A DNA stretch of 64,000 nucleotides from VAZQ01 sp035293945 (GCA_035293945.1 DATGLV010000039.1:124001-188000), one strand, 5' to 3'; numbered from the stretch's first letter, positions 24,215-33,972 are shown. Notes: generated by a model not told the origin, from the sequence alone. Numbers and translations are program-made.

Positions 24215-24978
24215 AACTTGTTCTTCCGCGCCCGCACTTCGGCAAACACCTGCCAGGCCGGCGCGCCGGCCAGCCCAACCGATCGTGCGACATCCGCGTT
24301 GTCGGCGCGCAGGAATACGTTGGCGGCCTTCTCCTCGCCCATCAGGGACGGGATGGTCGGCTTTCGCTCGGCGCTCAAGCGCTCAACTTGCCTCTCACGC
24401 TGAGCCAAAGCCGCATTGTTCGACTCGATCGTCTTGGCAAAGCGGATGTTGGCCTGCGTATATTCGTGGCCGCAATAGATTCGGGTATCGTCCGGCAGAG
24501 CCCGCAGCTTCAACAGCGATTCCCACATCATTTCCGGAGTGCCTTCGATCACCCGCCCGCAGCCGATCGAGAACAGGGTGTCGCCAACGAAAACGAGCTT
24601 CTCGGCGGGGAGGAAGTAGCTGATATGGCCGGCAGTGTGGCCGGGCGTGGCGATGACTCGCGCTTCGAGCCCGCCCACGCGCACGGTGTCGCCCTCGCGC
24701 ACGGTCTCGTCGACTTCCGGAATGCCGTCTGCCTCCGCGTCTGGCGCGACGATGCGGCAGCGGTGCCGTTCCTTGAGCTCTTCGATGCCGCCAGTGTGGT
24801 CATGGTGATGGTGCGTCACCAGTATGTCAGTCAGGCGCCAGCCCTTTTCCCGCAGGGCCGCCTCGATCGGCGCTGCTTCCGGCGCATCGATCGCGGCCGT
24901 CACGCCGCTTGAGGGATCGTGCAGGAGCACGCCGAAATTGTCTCTGAGGCAGAGAAATAGCTGGGTCTGGGCGGCCAT
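24211..24978 (-). CDS. gloB: Hydroxyacylglutathione hydrolase (glyoxalase II)
   Basis: Binuclear zinc metallo-beta-lactamase-fold hydrolase completing methylglyoxal detoxification (S-lactoylglutathione to lactate). 255 aa. THHHHDHTGG is the metal site, ATPGHTAGHISYF and FVGDTLFSIGCGR supply the other ligands, and YCGHEYTQANIRFA plus ERKPTIPSLMGEEKAANVFLR are the glyoxalase II C-terminal glutathione-binding region. ATG 24978; a longer frame to 25080 has no homologous content. Confidence 0.94.
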   Translation of the reverse strand: MAAQTQLFLCLRDNFGVLLHDPSSGVTAAIDAPEAAPIEAALREKGWRLTDILVTHHHHDHTGGIEELKERHRCRIVAPDAEADGIPEVDETVREGDTVRVGGLEARVIATPGHTAGHISYFLPAEKLVFVGDTLFSIGCGRVIEGTPEMMWESLLKLRALPDDTRIYCGHEYTQANIRFAKTIESNNAALAQRERQVERLSAERKPTIPSLMGEEKAANVFLRADNADVARSVGLAGAPAWQVFAEVRARKNKF

Positions 24979-25151
24979 GCTGCACCTCGTCTCGGCCGAA
25001 AGCCCCCGTACGGCAGGTGGCGATCCCGATCTTGGGTCAATCGCATATGGATCACAAGGCGTTCGGCCACAAGCTCCCAACGCTAACCATGCCTGATTGC
25101 GCGCGGGCAGGTGCGACTGGCTGCAGCCCGATTTGTGTTATTTTCAAGCTC

Positions 25152-25877
25152 ATGTCGCTCGACGTGGTCGACCTTCGCAACTTCTACGCCCAGCGCCTGG
25201 GCGACGTGGCGCGGCGATTCATCGGGCGAGGGATCAGGACCCGATTTGCCGATACGCGGGGCCTGCGGGTGGTGGGCATCGGCTATCCGACGCCCTATCT
25301 GGGGCTGTTTCGCGAAGAGGCGGAGCGCTGCCTCGCCTTCATGCCGGCCGCGCAGGGGGTGATCAAATGGCCGTCGCTGCGGCCGGGGCTCGCCGCCCTG
25401 ACGGATGAATTCGCGTTGCCACTGGCGGATGCCGCCGTCGACCGGGTGCTGCTCGTCCATGCCCTGGAGATGTCGCAGGAAGCCGATGCGATGTTGCGGG
25501 AGGTCTGGCGCGTCCTCACCGCGGGCGGCCGGCTCTTGGTCGTAGTGCCAAACCGACGCGGCCTCTGGGCCCGCACGGATACGACCCCGTTTGGCTATGG
25601 CCGACCCTATTCGCGCTCGCAGATCATTCAGCTGTTGCGTGAGACCTGGTTCACGCCCACCGGCTGGAGCGAGGTCCTGTTCGTGCCGCCGATCGGGCGC
25701 AGCTGGTTCCTGCGTTCTGCGGCCGCCTGGGAGCGTGCCGGCTCGACCATCTTCGTGCCGTTTGCCGGCGTCCACATCGTAGAGGCGACCAAGCAGGTCT
25801 ACCGCCCGATCGCGGCACGGCGTGAGCGCCACCGGTTGGTTCCGGCGCTGGCGCCAGCGCTTGCTCCTTCACGCTGA
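25152..25877 (+). CDS. Class I SAM-dependent methyltransferase-like protein
   Basis: 241-aa Rossmann methyltransferase-like protein, divergent from gloB, an arrangement I recall from other Rhizobiales. ADTRGLRVVGIGYPTPYL replaces the usual glycine-rich loop GxGxG and is poorly conserved; FALPLADAAVDRVLLVHALEMSQEADAMLREVWRVLTAGGRLLVVVPNRRG is the typical post-I to motif III region. C-terminal tail is basic. Start ATG 25152 (MSLDVVDLRNFYAQRLG). Substrate unknown; SAM binding is uncertain because motif I is atypical. Confidence 0.78.
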   Translation: MSLDVVDLRNFYAQRLGDVARRFIGRGIRTRFADTRGLRVVGIGYPTPYLGLFREEAERCLAFMPAAQGVIKWPSLRPGLAALTDEFALPLADAAVDRVLLVHALEMSQEADAMLREVWRVLTAGGRLLVVVPNRRGLWARTDTTPFGYGRPYSRSQIIQLLRETWFTPTGWSEVLFVPPIGRSWFLRSAAAWERAGSTIFVPFAGVHIVEATKQVYRPIAARRERHRLVPALAPALAPSR

Positions 25878-25896
25878 AGGGCGATGCGGCAGCGGC

Positions 25897-26667
25897 CTAC
25901 TCCCGCGTCTCTTCGCCGTCGGCGGACTGAGCGGCGCCCTGGATCTCGGGACGAGGACCGCGATGCCGGCGGCGGCGCCGGTGCAACGGAAAGCGGTCGC
26001 CCTGGGCCTCATGACCATTCTGGCCATAAGCCTGATGGCTCTGGCCACCCTGTGATTGCGGTTGGCCGCCGGTAATGAACGAAGGGAGCCGGTCGATGTC
26101 GCCGGCGCCATCGATCGGCGGCTGCGGCCGCGGTGGATAGGCCTGATGGTCGCGCGGCTGATGCTCGCGAGCGTGATGCTCGCGCGGCTGATGCTCCCGT
26201 GATTGATGCTCGCGGGATTGGTGCTCACGGGACTGATGTTCCCGCGGCTGGTAGGGTTGCGCCTCGCGCGGCAGGTAGGGCTGCGGCTCACCGGGGCCGA
26301 ACGGCACCTCGCCGGGACCGGGCATTCCCTGCGCACCGGACATCTCGTCGCCATCATCGAAGGCGTCGTCGCGCATGTCGCGCGAATCATTCTCGGGGCG
26401 GTAGAACTGAGGGTTGTTCTGGCGGAACTGCTCCTGCGCGGCGGCAATCAGGCGAAAATAGTGCTCGGCGTGCTGGTAGTAGTTCTCTGCCGCTACCGGA
26501 TCGCCGGAAGTCTGCGCATCACGGGCGAGTTGGAGGTATTTCTCGGCAATGTGGGAGGGAGTTCCGCGGATCTTGACGTCGGGACCGTTCGACTCAAACA
26601 CCCGAGTCATCGGATTCTGACTCTTGCGGTTGCGTCCACGCATCCGCTTGTTCTGACCGTTTCTCAT
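25897..26667 (-). CDS. DUF4167 domain protein with tandem REHQS repeats
   Basis: 256-aa protein. Residues 1-90 (MRNGQNKRMRGRNRK, TRVFESNGPDVKIRGTPSHIAEKYLQLARDA) are the DUF4167 domain found across Rhizobiales, basic and probably nucleic-acid binding. Residues 141-175 are seven copies of a five-residue unit (REHQS/P), encoded by a 15-bp minisatellite. The C-terminus is Gln/Pro/Arg rich with RRRRRHRG. ATG 26667. It follows prmC on the same strand after a long gap. Function unknown; RNA binding or growth-stage regulation is a guess. Confidence 0.85.
   Translation of the reverse strand: MRNGQNKRMRGRNRKSQNPMTRVFESNGPDVKIRGTPSHIAEKYLQLARDAQTSGDPVAAENYYQHAEHYFRLIAAAQEQFRQNNPQFYRPENDSRDMRDDAFDDGDEMSGAQGMPGPGEVPFGPGEPQPYLPREAQPYQPREHQSREHQSREHQSREHQPREHHAREHQPRDHQAYPPRPQPPIDGAGDIDRLPSFITGGQPQSQGGQSHQAYGQNGHEAQGDRFPLHRRRRRHRGPRPEIQGAAQSADGEETRE
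26143..26247. repeat. 15-bp tandem repeat (7 units) inside the DUF4167 gene
   Basis: Seven consecutive 15-bp units, each reading on the plus strand like TGATGCTCGCG(C/G)G.., encode REHQS-type pentapeptides (residues 141-175). Units differ by a few bases (TCGCGCGGCTGATGC, TCGCGAGCGTGATGC, TCCCGTGATTGATGC). In-frame unit length means copy number can change without a frameshift. Confidence 0.9.
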
Positions 26668-27157
26668 GACTTGCCTGCTGCCACCCTTCGTTGCGACGGC
26701 CTTGGCGCCGCCTTCATTCCTCACGCCTTCACTTCCTCGAAACCGCCTCACGGCATCAGCTACCGGCTCGCATCGTGGCCTCGTGGCGCGGCTTCAAGCA
26801 AATAGCCCAGCAAGTTGCCAAGCCTTCGGCTGAAGCAGCACGAAGCATGCGGCATCTTCATCATGCGGCGTTTTTGAAGCCCGTTCGCCGCGTCTTCAGG
26901 TTCCGTAGTCGCGAAGCCTTAACCCCAGGCCCACGGTCCACCACAACTGTGATGCCGTGGCATTGCCCACCTGTGGCCGGGCGCATGTCCGCGCCGAAGG
27001 CGATCGCGACATGCGCCGAACCGATGAAGCGTCTCGTCCCCGATGAGGCGAACTCTTCCGCCGGAATGTCTCAAGCTTGATTAGGTCCGGCCTGATCTAT
27101 TCCCCTCACGCGCCTGTGGCTCTCCGGAGCTTCGCTGCGGGCCGCAATCCGGGCGCG
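26668..27157. other. 490-bp gap between prmC and the DUF4167 gene
   Basis: No credible gene on either strand. Short imperfect inverted repeats occur (for example CCTTCGGCTGAAG near 26822-26835 and repeated CATGCGGC at 26848-26874) but no clear terminator with a T-run. It presumably holds the DUF4167 promoter and leader. I see nothing else to report. Confidence 0.4.
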
Positions 27158-28150
27158 TCAACCGTTTCGGGTCGATTCCGTGACCGGAACGTAGTCGGTC
27201 TCGGTGCACAATCCAAGTGCTTTTTTGCACTTCGGCCCCGCGTGGGGGACGCATGGCGTTGGCATGGCCAAAAACGCTCTGCCGATCCCCAGTAGATCGC
27301 GCCGGGCGGGCCCGACTGCGGTAAGTCCGCTGCCGGCGAGGAGGCGCGCGACGGCAGCCTCCTGGCCGATCCCGAGCTCGAGCACAAGAAGCCCCCCCGG
27401 GGCGAGCAAGCCCCGTGCCCCTGCGGCAATCGCCCGATAGGCATCAAGGCCATCATGCCCGCCATCGAGAGCGAGTGCTGGGTCAAACAGGCGCACCTCT
27501 GGGGCGAGCGTCGCGATTTCGTCATGTGCCACATAGGGCGGATTGGCGACGATAAGATCGAACGGGCCCGCAAGCGCGGCCGCGTAGTTGCAAGCGATAA
27601 AGGAGGCCCGCGCCGACAGGTCGAGTGCGACCGCATTGGCGCGGGCGCAGGCAAGCGCCTCCGGATTCAAGTCGGTCCCGATGCCCCAGGCCGCCGGCAA
27701 TTCGGACAAAAGCGCCAATAGAAGCGCGCCCGAACCCGTGCCGAGATCGGCGATCCGCAAGGCGCTCTCGCGCCCACGCCTGCCGTCAAGCACATCGAGA
27801 GCGGCTTCCACGACGGTCTCGCTTTCCGGCCGCGGCACCAGCGTCGCGGAATTGAGCTTGAATTCGAGCCCCCAGAATTCCTTGACGCCGAGGATGCGGG
27901 CGACCGGCTCATTGGCGCAGCGGCGCTTCGCCAAAACGGCGATCACAGCGCTTTCTTCCGCGCTCAGCCGGCGCGTCGATTGCGAGATGAGCCCGGCGTG
28001 GTCGAGGCCGAGCGCATGCGCGACCAGGACCCGCGCATCCAGCTCCGGCGTCGGGAGGCCGAGCCGGCGAAACGACCGCGCGAGCGACTGCCGAAGCGTC
28101 GCGATCGTCGGAACGGCACTTGGTGCGGTCGCCGGCTGCGCCAACATCAT
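27158..28150 (-). CDS. prmC: Peptide chain release factor N5-glutamine methyltransferase
   Basis: Methylates the GGQ glutamine of release factors. About 330 aa. N-terminal helical domain (LPTPELDARVLVAHALGLDHAGL), then VPRPESETVVE, ADLGTGSGALLLALL (SAM motif I) and the catalytic VANPPYV. The C-terminus extends about 30 residues past the usual GIGRA end (to CTETDYVPVTESTRNG), a tail I recall from Bradyrhizobium homologues. ATG 28150 or 28147; GTG 28156 is possible. It follows prfA, its substrate gene, by about 16 bp. Confidence 0.92.
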   Translation of the reverse strand: MMLAQPATAPSAVPTIATLRQSLARSFRRLGLPTPELDARVLVAHALGLDHAGLISQSTRRLSAEESAVIAVLAKRRCANEPVARILGVKEFWGLEFKLNSATLVPRPESETVVEAALDVLDGRRGRESALRIADLGTGSGALLLALLSELPAAWGIGTDLNPEALACARANAVALDLSARASFIACNYAAALAGPFDLIVANPPYVAHDEIATLAPEVRLFDPALALDGGHDGLDAYRAIAAGARGLLAPGGLLVLELGIGQEAAVARLLAGSGLTAVGPARRDLLGIGRAFLAMPTPCVPHAGPKCKKALGLCTETDYVPVTESTRNG

Positions 28151-28166
28151 CGCCACATGTTCATCT

Positions 28167-29246
28167 TCATTGCAGGGAGCCTTCGGCGGCCAAAAGCTCC
28201 GCCTGGTGCTCGGTGATCAGCGCGTCGATGATCTCGCCCAGCGCCTCGCCCTCGATGACCTGCGGCAGCTTGTAGAGGGTAAGATTGATGCGGTGGTCGG
28301 TCACGCGGCCTTGCGGAAAATTGTAGGTGCGGATGCGCTCTGAACGATCGCCGGATCCGATCTGGCCGCGCCGGTCGGCGGCGCGCGCAGCATCGTGCTT
28401 TTGCCGCTCGAGATCGTAGAGGCGGCTGCGCAAGACCGCCATCGCCTTGGCGCGATTGCGATGCTGGGAGCGATCTTCCTGCATGAACACGACGATGCCG
28501 GTCGGAATGTGCGTGACGCGGATCGCAGATTCGGTCTTGTTGACGTGCTGGCCGCCGGCGCCGGCCGCTCGCATCGTATCAATGCGCAGGTCGGCCTCGT
28601 TGACCGCGACGTCGATGTCCTCGGCCTCCGGCAGGACCGCAACGGTGGCGGCCGAGGTGTGAATGCGGCCCGAGCCTTCCGTGTCGGGCACGCGCTGCAC
28701 GCGGTGCACGCCCGATTCGAACTTGAGCTTGGCGAAGGCGCCGCGGCCCTGCACTTCAGCGATGATCTCCTTGTAGCCGCCGACCGTGCCTTCGCTCGCC
28801 GAGATCACCTCGACTTTCCAACCCTGCCGGGCTGCATAGCGCTCGTACATGCGGAACAGGTCGCCGGCGAACAGCGAGGCCTCATCGCCGCCGGTCCCGG
28901 CGCGAATTTCCAGAATTACGTTGCGCTCGTCCATGGCGTCCTTGGGCAAGAGCGCCACCCGGATCTCTTGCTCGAGGGCGGCACGGCGCGTTTCAAGAGC
29001 GGGCTTCTCCTCGGCGGCCAGCGCGCGCATTTCCGCATCGGTCGCGCCGTCCGCGATCAGCGCGTCGAGACCGGCGATCTCGCCCACCACATCGCGATAG
29101 GCCCTGATGGCCGCGACCACCGGCCCGAGCTCGGCAAATTCGCGTGACAGTCGCACATAGGTGGCCGGCGTTATCTGCGTGGCAAGCTCGCTTTCCACCA
29201 TCTTGTGGCGGGCGAGCAGAGCGTCGAGCTTTTGTTCAGGAAGCAT
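28167..29246 (-). CDS. prfA: Peptide chain release factor 1
   Basis: 359-aa class I release factor reading UAA/UAG. GAGGQHVNKTESAIRVTHIPTG contains the GGQ loop that triggers peptidyl-tRNA hydrolysis; RIRTYNFPQGRVTDHRI and the C-terminal GEALGEIIDALI are standard for RF1. ATG 29246 lies 9 bp after the ptsP stop, so ptsP-prfA-prmC form one minus-strand operon. Confidence 0.96.
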   Translation of the reverse strand: MLPEQKLDALLARHKMVESELATQITPATYVRLSREFAELGPVVAAIRAYRDVVGEIAGLDALIADGATDAEMRALAAEEKPALETRRAALEQEIRVALLPKDAMDERNVILEIRAGTGGDEASLFAGDLFRMYERYAARQGWKVEVISASEGTVGGYKEIIAEVQGRGAFAKLKFESGVHRVQRVPDTEGSGRIHTSAATVAVLPEAEDIDVAVNEADLRIDTMRAAGAGGQHVNKTESAIRVTHIPTGIVVFMQEDRSQHRNRAKAMAVLRSRLYDLERQKHDAARAADRRGQIGSGDRSERIRTYNFPQGRVTDHRINLTLYKLPQVIEGEALGEIIDALITEHQAELLAAEGSLQ

Positions 29247-29255
29247 CCCGTCACA

Positions 29256-31526
29256 TCACAGTTGCAGGCCATGCACGCCCGCGAATTCCTTCAAGGTATC
29301 GCGCACCGACACGCCGCCGGCCGCTCCATTGAGCAGCGGCTCGACCAGCGCCGCGACCTTGGGCAAGTCGAGCTCGAGCAGCAGGGCCTTCACGGGGCCG
29401 ACCGCCGATGGTGCGAGCGACAACGCGCGATAGCCGAGCGCCACCAAAGCAAGCGCGCCAACCGGTCGCGAGGCGAGCTCGCCGCAAACCGCCACCGGCT
29501 TGCCGTGGGCGCGCCCCTTGGCGGCGATGTCGCGGAAGGCGCGCAGGATCGGCACCGAGAGCGCATCGAAGCGTTGGGCGACGCGTGCATTGCCGCGGTC
29601 TGCCGCATAGAAGAACTGCAGCAGATCGTTGGTGCCGACAGAGAGGAAATCGACGCGCTCCAAGAGCTCATCAAGCTGATAGAGCAGCGAAGGCACTTCG
29701 ACCATGCTGCCGATATCGACCCGTTCGGGCAGCTTGTGCCCATGTCGGCGCAGATGCGTGAGCTCGCGCTCGACCAACGCCTTGGCTTCATCGAATTCTT
29801 CGACCGCGGCGATCATCGGAAACATCACGCGCAAAGCGCGCCCGGCGGCCGCGCGCAAGAGCGCGCGAATCTGGCTGCGCAGCAGCGCCGGCCGGTCAAG
29901 CCCGAGGCGGATCGCCCGCCACCCCAGCGCCGGATTTTCTTCCGTTACGTTGCGCATATAGGGCAGCACCTTGTCGCCGCCAATATCCAGCGTGCGGAAG
30001 GTCACCGGCCGGTCGCCCGCCGCATCGAGCACCGCGCGATAGAGCGAAAATTGCTCGGCCGCGCGCGGGAATGTCTCCGCCACCATGAACTGCAGCTCGG
30101 TGCGGAACAGCCCGACCCCGGCCGCTCCGGTTTCCTCGATATGCGGCAGGTCCACCGCGAGCCCGGCGTTGATCATGAGCGTGATCGGCTCGCCATTCTT
30201 GGTCACGCAGGGCTTCTCGCGCAGCGCGAGATATTGCGATTGGCGTCGCGCCCGCAACCGCACGCGCTCCGCATACGCGGCCTCCATGTCGGGCGAGGGA
30301 CGGATGTGCACGTCGCCCGAGCTGCCGTCGACGATCACCGCATCACCTGGATCGGCAATGCCGGTGGCATTCGCGATCTCGCCGACGGCCGCTATGCCGA
30401 GCGCGCGGGCGACGATCGCCACGTGCGAATTGGGGCCGCCTTCTTCCAGGATCAGGCCGCGCAGGCGGCGGCGGTCGTATTCCAGCAGAGCCGCCGGGCC
30501 CATCGAGCGCGCCACCAGGACCGCATTCTCCGGCAGACGGTCGCGAGCCGGGGCATAATCCTGCCCGAGCAGCTGATGCATCAGCCGGTTGGCGAGATCG
30601 TCGAGATCGTGCAGACGCTCGCGCAGATAGGGATCGGAAATGCGCAGCATGCGCGCGCGAGTGTCGGATTGGACGCGCTCGACCGCAGCCTCGGCGGTGA
30701 GGCCTGTGCGCACGGCCTCTTCGAGGCGATGCAGCCAGCCGCGATCGTCGGCAAACATCCGATAGGCTTCGAGCACCTCGCGATGCTCGCCGCCGTCAGG
30801 CAGCTCGCCGCGCTCGAGCAGAACGTCGAGATCGGAACGCATGGTCTCGACCGCTGTACGCAGTCGCTTGAGCTCCTTCTGCAGATCGTCGGCGATGAAA
30901 TTGGTGATTACCACGCGCGGCTCGTGCAGAACTGCGTGCCCGAGCGCGATGCCTTCGGAGAGCGCCACGCCGCTGCGCTGCAACGGCCGCCTCGCTGCCG
31001 GCTCCGGTGCGCCCGGTCGGGCGAGCGCGGAGAGTTCGCCCGAGGCAATCATCTCCGCCAGCACCATGGCGGTCGTCTGCAGCGCCTCCTCTTCCTCCTC
31101 CGAGTAGGTGCGCCGGGCGCGGTTCTGCACCACCAGCACGCCCAGCGTGTTGCCGGCGCGCAGGATCGGGACGCCCAGGAACGAGTGGTAGATCTCTTCG
31201 CCGGTTTCCGGCCGGAACGAGAACGCCGGATGGTTCTGCGCGTCCGAAAGGTTGATCGGGTTGGCTTCGCTCGCCACCAGGCCGACCAGGCCCTCGTCCT
31301 GGCGCATCACGGTCTGGTGCACGGCCTCGCGCTTGAGGCCCTCGCTCGCATAGAGCTCGAGCGTCGAATCCACGCGCAGCACGTAGACGGAGCAGACCTC
31401 CGCCACCATGTTGGCGGCAATCAGAACAACGATCTTATCGAGGCGCTCCTGCGCGCTGACCGGCTCCGCCATGACCTCGCGAAGCCGGCGCAACAATACG
31501 CGCGGACCACCGAGCGCGCCACGCAT
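29256..31526 (-). CDS. ptsP: PTS-Ntr enzyme I (phosphoenolpyruvate-protein phosphotransferase with GAF domain)
   Basis: First component of the nitrogen-related phosphorelay (EI-Ntr, then NPr and EIIA-Ntr), cytoplasmic. 756 aa: GAF domain about 20-165 (sensor, binds glutamine in studied members), EI N-domain, swivelling histidine domain with phosphohistidine in GGPNSHVAIVARALGIAAV, and the PEP-binding TIM barrel (GVGLFRTELQFM, FRTLDIGGDKVLPY, DFLSVGTNDLLQFFYAADR) with active-site Cys in VAVCGELAS. ATG 31526; GTG 31529 precedes it. Confidence 0.95.
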   Translation of the reverse strand: MRGALGGPRVLLRRLREVMAEPVSAQERLDKIVVLIAANMVAEVCSVYVLRVDSTLELYASEGLKREAVHQTVMRQDEGLVGLVASEANPINLSDAQNHPAFSFRPETGEEIYHSFLGVPILRAGNTLGVLVVQNRARRTYSEEEEEALQTTAMVLAEMIASGELSALARPGAPEPAARRPLQRSGVALSEGIALGHAVLHEPRVVITNFIADDLQKELKRLRTAVETMRSDLDVLLERGELPDGGEHREVLEAYRMFADDRGWLHRLEEAVRTGLTAEAAVERVQSDTRARMLRISDPYLRERLHDLDDLANRLMHQLLGQDYAPARDRLPENAVLVARSMGPAALLEYDRRRLRGLILEEGGPNSHVAIVARALGIAAVGEIANATGIADPGDAVIVDGSSGDVHIRPSPDMEAAYAERVRLRARRQSQYLALREKPCVTKNGEPITLMINAGLAVDLPHIEETGAAGVGLFRTELQFMVAETFPRAAEQFSLYRAVLDAAGDRPVTFRTLDIGGDKVLPYMRNVTEENPALGWRAIRLGLDRPALLRSQIRALLRAAAGRALRVMFPMIAAVEEFDEAKALVERELTHLRRHGHKLPERVDIGSMVEVPSLLYQLDELLERVDFLSVGTNDLLQFFYAADRGNARVAQRFDALSVPILRAFRDIAAKGRAHGKPVAVCGELASRPVGALALVALGYRALSLAPSAVGPVKALLLELDLPKVAALVEPLLNGAAGGVSVRDTLKEFAGVHGLQL

Positions 31527-31681
31527 CACGTGATCTCTCGGGCCATCATCACCGGCCGGAGCCGGTTGGCCCCGGCAATTCAGGAAATAGTGTCCACGGT
31601 ACCCCGCTTCCCGCGGCGTCTACAACCTAAAGCCCGTATAGCCGCAGGCCGCCAAGCGCCGCAAGCCGCATGCTTGATCCG

Positions 31682-32707
31682 TCACCAGCCATAGCTTGCC
31701 GAAATTCGGCCGCAGGCAGCCCGGAAGAGATCCGAATCCGCGACCGCCGCGTAGACGTCGCGGACGGTGGGGTCGGCCGCCGCGCTCAGGTGGGCAGGTG
31801 CCGCCCCGACTTGCGGACCCATCAATTCCGCCCAAATTCGCTCAATATCGGCCTGAGCGGCGCGGCGCTCGAGCTCGGCAGGGTCGAGCCCGTGGGTCAG
31901 AAGCTCCAGCAGAAGTGCGCGATCAAGCACCGGCAGGTGTGTCATCATGGCGCTGCCGAGCCGTACCGCCAGAGCGTGGTCGGGGTGCCCGGGGTCGGCG
32001 AGGGCGGGTCGGGTGTTGCGGAACTGCTGCGCCGCATCGAAGCTTGTGGGCGCCTCCATAAAGCCCCGCCGCAGCTCGGCCGCCTCGGCCGCCAGATAGT
32101 AGCGGTTGAGGCTGTCGAACCATACATAGCTGTAGCCGTGCTCGACCAGGAATGACTCCCACTGATCGAATGCCGGCGCCAACGTGTAGGGGGCGAGCGC
32201 CTCGACAATCACGACCTTCGGGCGGAAGCGTTGCCAGTCGCCACTTTTGAGCACTTGGGGCTCGGCTCCCTCCACATCGATCTTTAGAAACTCGAAGGAC
32301 GGCGGCGCGCCCACATCCGCGCAGAGCGCGCTCAAGGTCGTGAGCGGGACTTGGGAAGCGTCTGCGGCTTTGCCGAACTGCATGAGCGCCGCCCGCGCAT
32401 GATCCGCGATCATGGTCGAAAGGCCGTGGAATTCCCGAACCTGATAGAAGGTCGCCTGCCCGCAGGCGGAGCCGACCAGGGCCTCGACGTGACGATCGCG
32501 GGGCCGCACCGCCCGCGTTAGGCGCGACAGCCAGGGATTGGGCTCGACCGTGATGCCGCGCCAGCCCTTAAGATAGAAGGCGAACGACACGTTGTCGTAG
32601 ACTGGATGGCCGGAGCCGATATCGATGTAGAAGCCGTCCGTCTGCCCGCCGAAGCAGCGCATGAGGTAGAAGTCCTCGAAACGCTGCGCATAGGAGAGGG
32701 GCGGCAT
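31682..32707 (-). CDS. FkbM-family methyltransferase
   Basis: 341 aa. SYAQRFEDFYLMRCF, FYIDIGSGHPVYDNVSFAFY (SAM motif I, DIGSGHP), ITVEPNP and FLKIDVEGAEPQVLKSGDW are the FkbM domain (residues about 5-210), usually O-methylating sugars or lipids. The remaining about 110 residues are Ala-rich helices without recognised homology (LELLTHGLDPAELERRAAQADIERIW), possibly an oligomerisation or partner segment. Lies 14 bp upstream of nothing conserved; lysC ends at 32722 on the same strand before it. Confidence 0.82.
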   Translation of the reverse strand: MPPLSYAQRFEDFYLMRCFGGQTDGFYIDIGSGHPVYDNVSFAFYLKGWRGITVEPNPWLSRLTRAVRPRDRHVEALVGSACGQATFYQVREFHGLSTMIADHARAALMQFGKAADASQVPLTTLSALCADVGAPPSFEFLKIDVEGAEPQVLKSGDWQRFRPKVVIVEALAPYTLAPAFDQWESFLVEHGYSYVWFDSLNRYYLAAEAAELRRGFMEAPTSFDAAQQFRNTRPALADPGHPDHALAVRLGSAMMTHLPVLDRALLLELLTHGLDPAELERRAAQADIERIWAELMGPQVGAAPAHLSAAADPTVRDVYAAVADSDLFRAACGRISASYGW

Positions 32708-32721
32708 ATCGGCGGCCGCCG

Positions 32722-33972
32722 TTATTTGTCGAGCTCGTAAAGGCTGTGCAGGGTGCGCACTGCGAGCTCGGTATAATTCGCGTCGATCAGCAGCGAGAAC
32801 TTGATCTCCGAAGTGGTGATGGCCCGAATGTTGATCCGATGCTCGGCGAGCGCCTTGAATGCCTTGGCGGCGACGCCTGCGTGGCTGCGCATCCCGACCC
32901 CGATCACCGACACCTTGGCGACATCGGTTTCGCCGTCGAGCCGCTCAAAGCCGATCTTTGCCTTGGCGGCATTGAGCACGCTCGACGCGCGCTCGTAGTC
33001 GGCGGACGGCACCGTGAAGGTGAGGTCGGTGGTGGCGCCGTCGGCGGAGACATTCTGCACGATCATGTCGACATTGATGCCGGCATCGGCGAGCGGGCCG
33101 AAAATTGCGGCCGCGACCCCGGGCTTGTCGGCGACCCGGCGGATCGAGATTTGCGACTCGTCCTTGGAGAAGGCGATACCGGTGACGACCTGCTGTTCCA
33201 CGATTTCCTCCTCGCCGCAAATCAGGGTTCCGGGCGGTGCCGCATGCGGATCGATGCTGGCCGGATCATCGAAGCTCGAGCGCACGAACACGCGCACATT
33301 GTGCACCATGGCGAGCTCGACCGAACGCACCTGCAGCACCTTGGCGCCGAGCGAGGCGAGCTCCAGCATTTCCTCGTAGGCGATCTTGTCGAGCCGGCGC
33401 GCCTTCGAGACCACGCGTGGGTCGGTGGTGTAGACGCCGTCGACATCGGTGTAGATGTCGCACCGGTCGGCCTTGATGGCGGCCGCGATCGCGACCGCGG
33501 ACGTGTCCGAGCCGCCGCGGCCGAGCGTGGTGATGCGGTTCGTCTCCGCATGCACCCCCTGGAAGCCGGCGATGACCGCGACCTCTCCGCGCTCGCGGAA
33601 GCGCCTGATCAGCTCGATGCCGTTGATCTCCAGGATGCGCGCGGATCCGTGCGCGGCTGAGGTTGCGATCGGCAATTGCCAGCCCTGCCACGAGCGGGCA
33701 TTGATGCCCAAGGCCTCAAGCGTGATCGCCAGCAACCCCGCGGTGACCTGCTCGCCCGAGGCCACCACCGCATCGTATTCGCGCGCATCGTGCAGGGGCG
33801 CCGCCTCGCGGCACCAGTCGACCAGCCGGTTGGTGGTGCCGGCCATGGCGGAGACCACGACCGCGACCTCATGGCCGGCCGCGATCTCGCGCTTGACGTG
33901 GCGCGCCACATTGCGGATGCGGTCGATATCGGCGACCGAGGTTCCGCCGAACTTCATGACCAGACGGGCCAT
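32722..33972 (-). CDS. lysC: Aspartate kinase
   Basis: Phosphorylates aspartate at the entry of Lys/Met/Thr synthesis. 416 aa: VMKFGGTSVADIDRI kinase opening, TTLGRGGSDTSAVAIAAAI, DIYTDVDGVYTTDPRVV, then two ACT domains (GIAFSKDESQISIRRVADKPGVAAAIFGPLA and VSVIGVGMRSHAGVAAKAFKALAEHRINIRAITTSEIKFS) for feedback control. The frame continues upstream of ATG 33972 antisense to ubiG, which is not coding. Divergent from ubiG. Confidence 0.96.
   Translation of the reverse strand: MARLVMKFGGTSVADIDRIRNVARHVKREIAAGHEVAVVVSAMAGTTNRLVDWCREAAPLHDAREYDAVVASGEQVTAGLLAITLEALGINARSWQGWQLPIATSAAHGSARILEINGIELIRRFRERGEVAVIAGFQGVHAETNRITTLGRGGSDTSAVAIAAAIKADRCDIYTDVDGVYTTDPRVVSKARRLDKIAYEEMLELASLGAKVLQVRSVELAMVHNVRVFVRSSFDDPASIDPHAAPPGTLICGEEEIVEQQVVTGIAFSKDESQISIRRVADKPGVAAAIFGPLADAGINVDMIVQNVSADGATTDLTFTVPSADYERASSVLNAAKAKIGFERLDGETDVAKVSVIGVGMRSHAGVAAKAFKALAEHRINIRAITTSEIKFSLLIDANYTELAVRTLHSLYELDK

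Noticed and set aside
29205..31694. 829-codon plus-strand open frame opposite ptsP
   Set aside because: Opposes a fully conserved PTS enzyme I; the product has no recognisable motif.
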